A stretch of DNA of 11,557 bases from Acidobacteriota bacterium (lineage in GTDB: Bacteria > Acidobacteriota > Terriglobia > Terriglobales > Acidobacteriaceae), in assembly GCA_021851465.1 (NCBI GenBank), contig JAJZDL010000083.1, positions 1 to 11,557 on the forward strand, given 5' to 3'. The notes under the pieces were generated by a model. It saw only the letters and a list, made by a program, of their open reading frames with translations, did not search any database and was not told where the DNA came from. Shown piece by piece: positions 1-6,225 of this stretch. Position numbers and translations under genes: made by a program. Position 1 is the stretch's first letter. The number at the start of each line of letters is the position of its first letter.

Positions 1-56
1 ATGGGGGGGGGGGGGGCTATAAATATAGACTATTAAATATATATTTCTGCGGCCGC
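1..56. repeat. G14 homopolymer followed by AT-rich palindromic patch
   Basis: Bases 3-16 are fourteen consecutive G. They are followed by an AT-rich stretch (18-46) with two palindromes: CTATA-AA-TATAG at 17-28 and AAATATATATTT at 35-46. A GCGGCCGC palindrome at 49-56 and two short C5 runs (56-60, 63-67) come next. The composition is unlike the GC-rich sequence around it. It may be a promoter or upstream region for rbfA, a slippage-prone tract, or an edge artefact of assembly, because it lies at the very start of the window. No coding sequence is supported across 1-157. Confidence 0.5.
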
Positions 57-209
57 CCCCAACCCCCGCAATCGCCCCGAAAAACCCGCAACGCCAACGG
101 TCGAAGGTTGGCATAAGGCATCCGATTGCCCTGGGCTTGCGTGATGACGGAAGGGCCATGCGCTATTTTGTTATCCTTGACTGTTGGATGAAACGGTTGA
201 AGATGAGCC

Positions 210-641
210 ATGCCTGAGCAACGAGCCAGAACGTACCACCGCAATCGTGTCGCCAGCACGTTCTCCGAGGAGATCGGGGCGATGCTCGAAGGCGAGCTCT
301 CCGACCCGCGCATTGCGCCGAGCTATGTGACGGACGTGGTGCTGGCGCCAGGCGGCAAGAGCGCGCGCGTCTTTGTCGCGGTACACGGCAGCGAGGCGGA
401 GGAGGACTCCACGCTGGCCGGGCTGATGGCCGCGCGCGCCTTCATCCGCTCGCAGTTGCGGGATCGGATGGGCGTGCGCCATGTGCCCGAGTTGGCCTTC
501 GCCATCGACCGTTCGCAGCGGATGACCGGGCGAATGGATGAGCTGCTGGGCCGCCTGCGCAAGCGCGACCGTCGGCGCACGGAGAGTGCTGCCAAGGCTG
601 GCGAACCGACAGCGGCACAACCACCGGAGCCGCTGCCCTGA
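210..641 (+). CDS. rbfA: 30S ribosome-binding factor A (RbfA)
   Basis: RbfA is a small cytoplasmic KH-fold protein that binds the 30S subunit and assists late 16S rRNA 5'-end maturation and cold adaptation. The 143-residue product has the family signature in order. There is a basic N-terminus (residues 5-14) and a helix ending in ELSDPRI (29-35). A beta strand ends in ARVFVAVHG (52-60), followed by ARAFIRSQL (75-83), PELAFAIDRS (93-102) and a helix with MDELL (109-113). The C-terminus is a basic then Pro/Ala-rich tail. The usual Ala-x-Gly kink of the KH-like motif reads Ala-Arg-Ala here. A GAAG lies about 8 bases before the ATG. infB, often upstream of rbfA, is not in the 209 bases available, and the next gene is a glycosyltransferase instead of truB. 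Product length fits the family (about 120-140 residues). Confidence 0.93.
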   Translation: MPEQRARTYHRNRVASTFSEEIGAMLEGELSDPRIAPSYVTDVVLAPGGKSARVFVAVHGSEAEEDSTLAGLMAARAFIRSQLRDRMGVRHVPELAFAIDRSQRMTGRMDELLGRLRKRDRRRTESAAKAGEPTAAQPPEPLP

Positions 642-773
642 GCGCGCAGATCGACTCTACGCAGTGCCCGCGCCTTGTGGCGCGCCGCGCGGGCGAAGAC
701 TCTGATAGCCTTGTCTGGCCTATCTTGTCCATCGCATGCTTTTCTGGCCCACGCTCCTCCGGCCCATGCAGAT

Positions 774-2609
774 ATGTTCCCAACGGATATTTGTTTGGCT
801 GAAGCCCCACAACCCGTCGCCCCCGATGCAGGGCCGCGCAACGCGGTGCAGGCATGGCTGCGTGCGCGGATGCATTGCCTGTGCGGCGATTCGCCGTGGG
901 AGGTCGTCGTGCTGCTCTTCGCGACAACCTTCCTCCTGTTCTATGGTCTGGTCCCGCTGCTGGGCGGCGACCAGGTGGGGCTGGTGGGCGCCGACGAGCC
1001 GCGCTATGCCCAGATCGCGCGCGAGATGCTCGAAGCGCACACCCAGATATGCCACGACCTCCACGCCGGCATGGTGCCGCACAGCCTGCGCCTGAAGGAC
1101 ATCGAGAACTCCCTGCGCTGCGTGGACGGCGGAACGGTGACGCCCATCCTGTATGGGCATCCATGGCTGGAGAAGCCAGCGCTCTACTACTGGCGCGCGA
1201 TGAGTTCGTTCCACGAGTTCGGCGTCTCGGACTGGGCGGCGCGGCTGCCCTCGGCCTCCGGCGCCTTTCTGCTGGTGCTGATGATCTTTCTGCACATGCG
1301 CCGCTTCCGGCCCGGTGGCCAACTGGATGCGGCGCTGATCACCGCCTCCTCGGTGGCCATCGTCGGCTTTGCGCGCGGTGCATCCACCGACATGCAGATG
1401 GCCGCGCCGCTCTGCATCGGCATGTTGGGCTGGTACGCCTGGTACGAGACGGGCAAGAAGTTCTGGCTCTTCGACCTCTACTTCTTCGGCGCGGCGGCGA
1501 CGCTGGCCAAGGGGCCGATCGCGCCCTTCCTCGCGCTCTGCATCATCCTGCTGTTTCTGGGGCTGCGGCGCGAATGGACGGCGCTGCGGCGCACCATCTG
1601 GGTTCCCGGCGTGCTGTTGTACCTGGCGATGGTCCTTCCCTGGTACATCGCAGTGCAGCGCGAGAACCCCACGTTTGTGGAGAAGTTCTTCGTCGAGCAC
1701 AACCTGGAACGCTTTGCCACCAACCTCTACGAGCACCGCCAGCCGTTCTGGTATTACCTTGCGGTGCTGCTGATCGGGTTGATGCCCTGGACCGCGATCG
1801 CAATCCGCGCGCTGGTGGAGGCATTGAAGGCATCGATCGCAGAGTGGAAGGCCCGTCTCAATCCAAAGTGCTATCTGGGAATGCCGCGGGCGGGCGACGC
1901 ATTCCCGGAGTTCCTGGTGCTGTGGGCGCTGTTCCCAATCGTCTTCTTCACCTTCTCGAAGTCCAAGCTGCCGGGATACATCCTGCCGTCGATCCCTCCG
2001 CTGACCATCCTCACCGGAGACTATCTGAACCGCATCCGGCGCGCGGGCCTGCCGCGCTGGCTGCTCTGGTCGCACGCAGCGGTCTGCGCGCTCGTGGCCT
2101 TCGTCATTGTCCTCGCGCCGCAGCACATGGTGTATGAGACGCTTGTGCCGCCGGCCCGATGGCTGGCAGTCGCAAGCGCAGCCGCGCTGCTGGTCTTCTT
2201 CAGCGTGGTCAAGACGGTCCAGACCGCGGGCATTGCGCAGGTGCGCAACGCAACGCTGCTTCCAGTGCTGGCCGCGCTGGTCTTTCTGCTCGGCTTCAAC
2301 GGCAGCGACCTCGACCTCAACTATTCCGCCCGCCCGCTGGCGCGCGAGATGCTGCAGAAGGCGCCGGAGGTGCATCTGGTCGCCGTGCAGAATGTGCGCC
2401 GGGACATCGTCTACGGACTCGCCTTCTACCGCAACGCGGAGCCGGTCGAGTACAGCGTGGACGGCATTCCCGCGGGCGAGCACCTGCTGGTGGTCCCAGC
2501 CAAAGATGCGCCTGGGCTGGAACGGCTGCTCGCCGGACGCGTCTACCAGCAGATCGTCGAATATCCCACCCGCGGCCTGCAAGTCTATAAGGTCTACGCA
2601 AAGCCGTAG
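774..2609 (+). CDS. ArnT-like (GT83) integral membrane glycosyltransferase
   Basis: This is a 611-residue polytopic inner-membrane protein of the ArnT/PMT superfamily. These enzymes move a sugar from a polyprenyl-phosphate donor to lipid A, protein or another acceptor on the periplasmic side. Visible motifs are GADEPRYA (72-79, first periplasmic loop with the conserved Asp-Glu), EKPALYYW (133-140), TDMQM (205-209), LAKGP (244-248), PWY (289-291), HNLERF (309-314) and SKSKLPGYILP (395-405). About ten or more hydrophobic helices lie between roughly 42 and 510. A soluble C-terminal domain of about 100 residues follows. The loop between DEPRY and EKPxLYYW is longer than in typical ArnT and has Cys93 and Cys116. 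The frame is open back to a TTG at 675, but ATG 774 gives a more normal start; neither has a clear ribosome-binding site. The sugar and acceptor cannot be told from sequence. Confidence 0.88.
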   Translation: MFPTDICLAEAPQPVAPDAGPRNAVQAWLRARMHCLCGDSPWEVVVLLFATTFLLFYGLVPLLGGDQVGLVGADEPRYAQIAREMLEAHTQICHDLHAGMVPHSLRLKDIENSLRCVDGGTVTPILYGHPWLEKPALYYWRAMSSFHEFGVSDWAARLPSASGAFLLVLMIFLHMRRFRPGGQLDAALITASSVAIVGFARGASTDMQMAAPLCIGMLGWYAWYETGKKFWLFDLYFFGAAATLAKGPIAPFLALCIILLFLGLRREWTALRRTIWVPGVLLYLAMVLPWYIAVQRENPTFVEKFFVEHNLERFATNLYEHRQPFWYYLAVLLIGLMPWTAIAIRALVEALKASIAEWKARLNPKCYLGMPRAGDAFPEFLVLWALFPIVFFTFSKSKLPGYILPSIPPLTILTGDYLNRIRRAGLPRWLLWSHAAVCALVAFVIVLAPQHMVYETLVPPARWLAVASAAALLVFFSVVKTVQTAGIAQVRNATLLPVLAALVFLLGFNGSDLDLNYSARPLAREMLQKAPEVHLVAVQNVRRDIVYGLAFYRNAEPVEYSVDGIPAGEHLLVVPAKDAPGLERLLAGRVYQQIVEYPTRGLQVYKVYAKP

Positions 2610-2665
2610 GATGGAAGATTTTTCCTGCCCGCGGTATACGGATAAACCCAGACTCCTATAAGCTC

Positions 2666-2679
2666 ATCCGGTGCCGGAT
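2666..2679. promoter_or_regulatory. Short inverted repeat upstream of the GNAT gene
   Basis: ATCCGG-TG-CCGGAT lies in the 104-base gap between the glycosyltransferase stop and the GNAT start, 35 bases before the ATG. With only two central bases it is a poor RNA hairpin, so a protein-binding site is more natural than a terminator. It may be chance in GC-rich DNA. A clear Shine-Dalgarno (AGGTGGAG, 2701-2708) fixes the GNAT start just after it. Confidence 0.25.
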
Positions 2680-2713
2680 CGGCAGTTGAAGCCGTAAGCC
2701 CAGGTGGAGATCG

Positions 2714-3703
2714 ATGTCCAGCGTACCGGTTGCGTCCGAAATTGAGGTCCTCGACCTGCGGCACTTCTCCGCCCGCCAACTGCGGCCGCTGCTGGAGCGC
2801 GAGGCGGAGGTGTGGCGCGACCGCCTGCGCTGGGACTACAGAAGCTCCACCGAACTGCTCCTGCAGTACCTCGATTCGCGCATCCTGCAAGGCTTTGTAG
2901 CGCTCGACAAGGGCCGCGTCTGCGGCTATACGTTCTGCGTCTTCGAGAGCGCCAAGGCCGTGATCGGCGATGCCTTCGCTGCCGGGCACACAACCAAGGC
3001 GGACGCGGACGCGGCGCGCGTGTTGCTGATGCATATTCTGGAGATGCTGCGTCACATGCCTGGCGTCGAACGCGTGGAGTCGCAGCTTCTGCTCTTCAAC
3101 GCAGGGGAGTTCGCGGACCTCTTCGCCGGCCCGGAGTATGCCGTGTACCCGCGCCTGTTCCTGGAGTGCGAACTCGCTGCGCAAGCGCGAGAGAGGGAGA
3201 GTGCCGGCGTTCCGGCGGAGCTGGAGTTGTCGCCCTGGGCGGACGGAGACTACCGCGCCGCCGGCGAGCTGATCTATGCCTGCTACGTCGGCCACTCCGA
3301 CGGCAGGATCAACGACCAGTACCGCTCGCTGCACGGGACGTTGCGCTTCCTGCACAACATCGTGCGCTTTCCCGGCTGCGGCTTCTTTGAAGCGGGCCTC
3401 TCCTGGATGCTGCGCGAGAGGCGAAGCGGCGCGCTCGTGGGCATGGTCCTGTGTTCGCGGGTCGGCGCCCAGGTGGCCCACATCACGCAGCTCTGCATCG
3501 CGCAGGCATATCGCGGTCGCGGGCTTGGCCGCTTGCTGATGGGCTGCTGCGCGCAGGGCCTGCAGCGCGCGGGGTTCGCGGCCATCACGCTCACCGTCAC
3601 CGAAGGCAACAGCCCTGCTGTCCATCTTTATGAGAGCTTTGGTTTCACGCTGCGCCACCGCTTCGACGCCATGGTATTGGATACGGCCTTCAAGCCCCGC
3701 TGA
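2714..3703 (+). CDS. GNAT-family N-acetyltransferase, probable tandem GNAT
   Basis: This is a 329-residue cytoplasmic protein whose C-terminal half (about 170-325) is a clear GNAT domain that should bind acetyl-CoA and acylate an amine. Motif A is seen as VAHITQLCIA followed by YRGRGLGRLL, with the pyrophosphate loop RGRGLG at 267-272. Motif B is NSPAVHLYESFGF at 299-311, with the usual Tyr306. The N-terminal half (about 10-150) has a GNAT-like order of helices and strands, including GFVALDKGRVCGYTF (60-74), but lacks an R/Q-x-x-G-x-G loop. It is probably a degenerate second GNAT domain. The length is about twice that of a single GNAT protein. The start is well supported by AGGTGGAG five bases before ATG. 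The substrate is unknown; it may be a small molecule or a protein N-terminus. The gene is monocistronic and converges on the desaturase gene. Confidence 0.85.
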   Translation: MSSVPVASEIEVLDLRHFSARQLRPLLEREAEVWRDRLRWDYRSSTELLLQYLDSRILQGFVALDKGRVCGYTFCVFESAKAVIGDAFAAGHTTKADADAARVLLMHILEMLRHMPGVERVESQLLLFNAGEFADLFAGPEYAVYPRLFLECELAAQARERESAGVPAELELSPWADGDYRAAGELIYACYVGHSDGRINDQYRSLHGTLRFLHNIVRFPGCGFFEAGLSWMLRERRSGALVGMVLCSRVGAQVAHITQLCIAQAYRGRGLGRLLMGCCAQGLQRAGFAAITLTVTEGNSPAVHLYESFGFTLRHRFDAMVLDTAFKPR

Positions 3704-3748
3704 TCGCCGTCCTACAGAACCTGTCCAGAGACAATTCTTCTCATCGAA

Positions 3749-3826
3749 AATTTACGCATCGTCATTAATTTACGCATTGTCATTCTGACCCTGAGCTTGT
3801 CTCAGGGGAAGAATCCCCGTATTTCG
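3749..3826. repeat. REP-like element A with tandem 18-bp head repeat
   Basis: Two adjacent 18-bp copies, 3749-3766 and 3767-3784, share AATTTACGCATYGTCATT with one mismatch. The second runs into a palindromic unit. CCCTGAG (3789-3795) pairs with CTCAGGG (3801-3807) around CTTGT, and overlapping GGGG (3805-3808) can pair with CCCC (3815-3818). It ends GAATCCCCGTATT (3811-3823). This resembles the GTCATTCTGA-type dispersed REP sequences common in Acidobacteriaceae (recalled, not searched). It sits between the convergent GNAT and desaturase stops, and either hairpin could end transcription or block RNA decay in both directions, although no clear T-run follows. Confidence 0.7.
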
Positions 3827-3876
3827 TCGTTGCTTCTTTCCTCGTAGAGCGCCGATCCTGTAGTTTTTGGACAGCT

Positions 3877-4911
3877 TCACAGAACTCCGGCCGGCTTCGG
3901 ATTGGACTTGTCGTACTTGGCGACCTGAACTTTTTGCGCCAGCCCCAGCTTGGAGAGCAGCCAGATGCCGTAGTAGTTGACGTCGAGCTCGTACCAGGCG
4001 AGGCCATGACGCGCGCTCACAGGATGCGCGTGGTGGTTGTTGTGCCAGCCCTCGCCGCCTGTGAGCAGAGCGACCCACCAACTGTTGCGCGAATCGTCCT
4101 TGGTCTCGAAGCGGCGTGAACCGAAGAGATGCGTGGCGGAGTTGACCAGCCATGTGGCGTGCAGGCCGACGACAACGCGCAGGAAGGTCCCCCAGAGCAG
4201 CATCGAGAGCCCGCCCAGGACCGCGTGGCCGGCGGGTGCAAGGGCCGCTCCAATGGCAATCTGCAGCAGTCCGCTGGCGGTGAGCGGGACCCAGTGGTAT
4301 TTGCTGAGCCAGACGTGGCCCTTGTCGCGCGTGAGATCGGGCGCATATCGACCGAGAAGCGCGGTCTCGGAGTGCAGCGCGCGGCCGGAGACGATCCATC
4401 CGGCGTGCGACCACCATGTGCCGTCGCGCGGAGTGTGCGGGTCGCCCTCATGGTCGGAGTTCTGGTGATGGACGCGGTGCGTTGCAACCCAGAAGATCGG
4501 CCCACCCTCCAACGCCATGGTCCCGCACGCGGTGATGAAGTACTCCAGCCAGCGAGGAACGCGATACCCGCGGTGCGTCAGAAGGCGATGGTAGGCCATG
4601 CCGATGCCAACGTTGATGGCGAAGAAGTATGTGACCGCAAAGGCGGCGAGGTTCTTCCAGGAAAAGAAGAAAAGAGCCGCTACAGCCCCTGCATGGAAGA
4701 GCGCCATCACGACTGCGGTGATCCAGTTGATGCGGCCCTGCTGGTGCTCGCGGCCCATGCGCAGGTCCTGCTTCACCTTCTGGGCGACCTCGGCTGCCAG
4801 ACGGCGCGCCGCCTCGATGCGTTCGGGCGAGATCGCTGTGGAAGCTGCGCTCGCAGTGCCGCCAGTGCGGGACTCAGAGGTTGTTTCGGGAGCGAGAAGC
4901 GTTGGTGTCAT
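3877..4911 (-). CDS. Membrane acyl-CoA / acyl-lipid fatty acid desaturase
   Basis: This is a 344-residue di-iron membrane desaturase (delta-9 stearoyl-CoA desaturase type). It puts a cis double bond into a fatty acyl chain, adjusting membrane fluidity. The three histidine boxes are intact: HRLLTH (108-113), HRVHH (145-149) and HNNHH (290-294). The extra conserved His261 sits in NSATHLFG. Hydrophobic spans fall near 62-82, 88-105, 212-232 and 236-256. The soluble N-terminal 55 residues are Ala/Ser/Thr-rich. The frame is open upstream to 5082, but the added 57 residues do not look like desaturase. ATG 4911 has a GGAG 14 bases upstream, which is a weak, distant ribosome site. The electron donor and chain specificity are not visible. 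The gene is divergent from manA across a 161-base gap and convergent with the GNAT gene. Confidence 0.93.
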   Translation of the reverse strand: MTPTLLAPETTSESRTGGTASAASTAISPERIEAARRLAAEVAQKVKQDLRMGREHQQGRINWITAVVMALFHAGAVAALFFFSWKNLAAFAVTYFFAINVGIGMAYHRLLTHRGYRVPRWLEYFITACGTMALEGGPIFWVATHRVHHQNSDHEGDPHTPRDGTWWSHAGWIVSGRALHSETALLGRYAPDLTRDKGHVWLSKYHWVPLTASGLLQIAIGAALAPAGHAVLGGLSMLLWGTFLRVVVGLHATWLVNSATHLFGSRRFETKDDSRNSWWVALLTGGEGWHNNHHAHPVSARHGLAWYELDVNYYGIWLLSKLGLAQKVQVAKYDKSNPKPAGVL

Positions 4912-5072
4912 GGTGTTGTATTGGTCTCCAAAGTTGCCGCTGTACCTGTTAGATTCAACGCTAGCAGGAGCGGCTCTCGCAGCATGTAAGAGTTTTGTAA
5001 TGGCGCATGCAAACGCGCAATAGGCCGATGGCCGTCTTTTGTTAGTGGTAAAAATCACCGAGGACGAGGACG

Positions 5073-6089
5073 ATGGCGTCAAAGAAGCCGAGAATCATGC
5101 CGTTCCGCCTGGCGCCGTGGTTCAGCGCGCGGGTGTGGGGGAGGCGCGATCTACGGCCCTGGTACGACTCGACCGGGGCCGTCGAGCCGGTGGGCGAGGC
5201 GTGGCTCACCGGGCCGCAGTGCAGGGTGGAGACGGGCGCGCTCGCCGGGCAGACCCTGGCCGAGGTGGCCACTGAGGCGACCGAGCAATTGCTCGGCGCG
5301 CGCGGGGCCGGCAAGGGGCCTCTCAGGAACGGCCCTCCCGGTAAAGACGGGAGCGCAGAGTTTCCCCTGCTGGTGAAGCTGCTGTTCCCCAGCGAGAAGC
5401 TCTCCGTGCAGGTCCATCCCGACGACGCAATGGCGCGGGCGATGGGCGATGCGCGGGGCAAGACGGAGTGCTGGTATGTGCTCGAGGCGGAGCCCGGTGC
5501 GACGATTGCCTTGGGCCTGCGCGAGGGCGTGACGATGGAGGCCGTGCGCGCGGCGCTCCTGGGCGCGCACCGGGCGGGACCCACGATGGAGGATCTGTTG
5601 CAGTGGGTCCCTGTGTCGGTCGGCGAGATGATCTTTGTCGACGCCGGAACGGTCCATGCGATCGGGCCGGGGCTGGTGCTTCTGGAGACGCAGCAGACCA
5701 GCGACACGACCTTTCGCCTCTACGACTACGGGCGACCGCGCGAGCTGCACCTGGAACAGGGGCTGCGCGCCATGAAGACGCGAACGGCGGCGGGCAAGGT
5801 GAAGCCGGTTGCGATGGATGGCTTTGCCCGCCTGATCGAGCAACGCTACTTTGTGGTGGACCGATACGAGATTGCGGCCTGCGGCGAGGCCGTCGTTCCC
5901 TCGGATGCCCCAGGTTGCCTGGTGGCGATGGATGGGACTGCGGTGGTGGTGAGCGAGGACGGCGGGCCGGTGGATCTGCCGCGTGGACGTGCCGTGGTGG
6001 TTCCCGTGGGCTGCGGGCCGGTCCACGTGCGGGGCCGCGCAGGGGCCGCGTTTGTGCACTGCTTTGCCCCGCCGCAAAACACTCTCTGA
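5073..6089 (+). CDS. manA: Class I mannose-6-phosphate isomerase
   Basis: A zinc-dependent cupin enzyme that interconverts mannose-6-phosphate and fructose-6-phosphate, feeding GDP-mannose synthesis for glycans or mannose catabolism. The product has 338 residues. Zinc ligands are visible: Gln113 and His115 in QVHPDD, Glu132 in KTECWYVL, and His195 in GTVHAIG. The active-site arginine is in TTFRLYDYGR (Arg215). The N-terminal portion shows the type I pattern VWGRRDLRPWY (21-31) and GEAWLTG (41-47). A Gly/Ala-rich stretch at about 74-95 is an unconserved loop. The length is close to the short bacterial form (about 310-340). ATG 5073 is chosen because AGGA lies 8 bases upstream (5061-5064); a second ATG at 5097 has no better site. 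No neighbouring gene belongs to the same pathway, although the upstream ArnT-like glycosyltransferase also handles sugars. Confidence 0.93.
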   Translation: MASKKPRIMPFRLAPWFSARVWGRRDLRPWYDSTGAVEPVGEAWLTGPQCRVETGALAGQTLAEVATEATEQLLGARGAGKGPLRNGPPGKDGSAEFPLLVKLLFPSEKLSVQVHPDDAMARAMGDARGKTECWYVLEAEPGATIALGLREGVTMEAVRAALLGAHRAGPTMEDLLQWVPVSVGEMIFVDAGTVHAIGPGLVLLETQQTSDTTFRLYDYGRPRELHLEQGLRAMKTRTAAGKVKPVAMDGFARLIEQRYFVVDRYEIAACGEAVVPSDAPGCLVAMDGTAVVVSEDGGPVDLPRGRAVVVPVGCGPVHVRGRAGAAFVHCFAPPQNTL

Positions 6090-6097
6090 CCTCCTAT

Positions 6098-6186
6098 CTC
6101 GTCATTGCATGCCCTCGTCGTTGCCTGTTCCATGTCGTTGCATGTTCCCGCTCGTCATCCCAGCGGGGCCGGAATCTCCGTAGTCC
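6098..6186. repeat. REP-like element B with reiterated GTC(A/G)TT head
   Basis: The gap between the convergent manA and gatB stops holds short degenerate repeats: GTCATTGCATG at 6101-6111, GTCGTTGCCTG at 6117-6127, GTCGTTGCATG at 6134-6144, then GTCATCC at 6154-6160. The last opens a unit ending GAATCTCCGTAGT (6172-6184). That end matches element A (GAATCCCCGTATT) at 11 of 13 bases. The two elements look like members of one family that differ in the stem. No strong hairpin is seen here, so it appears degenerate. Confidence 0.55.
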
Positions 6187-6225
6187 ATTCGTATCGCGAT
6201 TCGCTGCAACCGCAGTGAAAATTTC

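Noticed and set aside
720..2582. Long minus-strand open frame opposite the glycosyltransferase
   Set aside because: It is a shadow of a GC-rich gene: the product is charged low-complexity sequence with many Arg, Gln and His, while the plus strand has clear family motifs.
2594..3658. Long minus-strand open frame opposite the GNAT gene
   Set aside because: The plus frame has GNAT motifs and a strong ribosome site; the minus product has no recognisable domain.
3877..3890. Rho-independent terminator for the desaturase
   Set aside because: Nearby hairpins belong to the REP-like element and have no T-run directly after the stem.
3770..4007. Minus-strand frame through REP-like element A (ending in RQAQGQND-like sequence)
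   Set aside because: That peptide is the usual mistranslation of this kind of REP repeat; the desaturase stops at 3877 in its own frame.
4912..5072. Promoter pair in the desaturase/manA divergent gap
   Set aside because: The best hexamers found (TTGTAA with CAATAG 17 bases on) match consensus too poorly to list.
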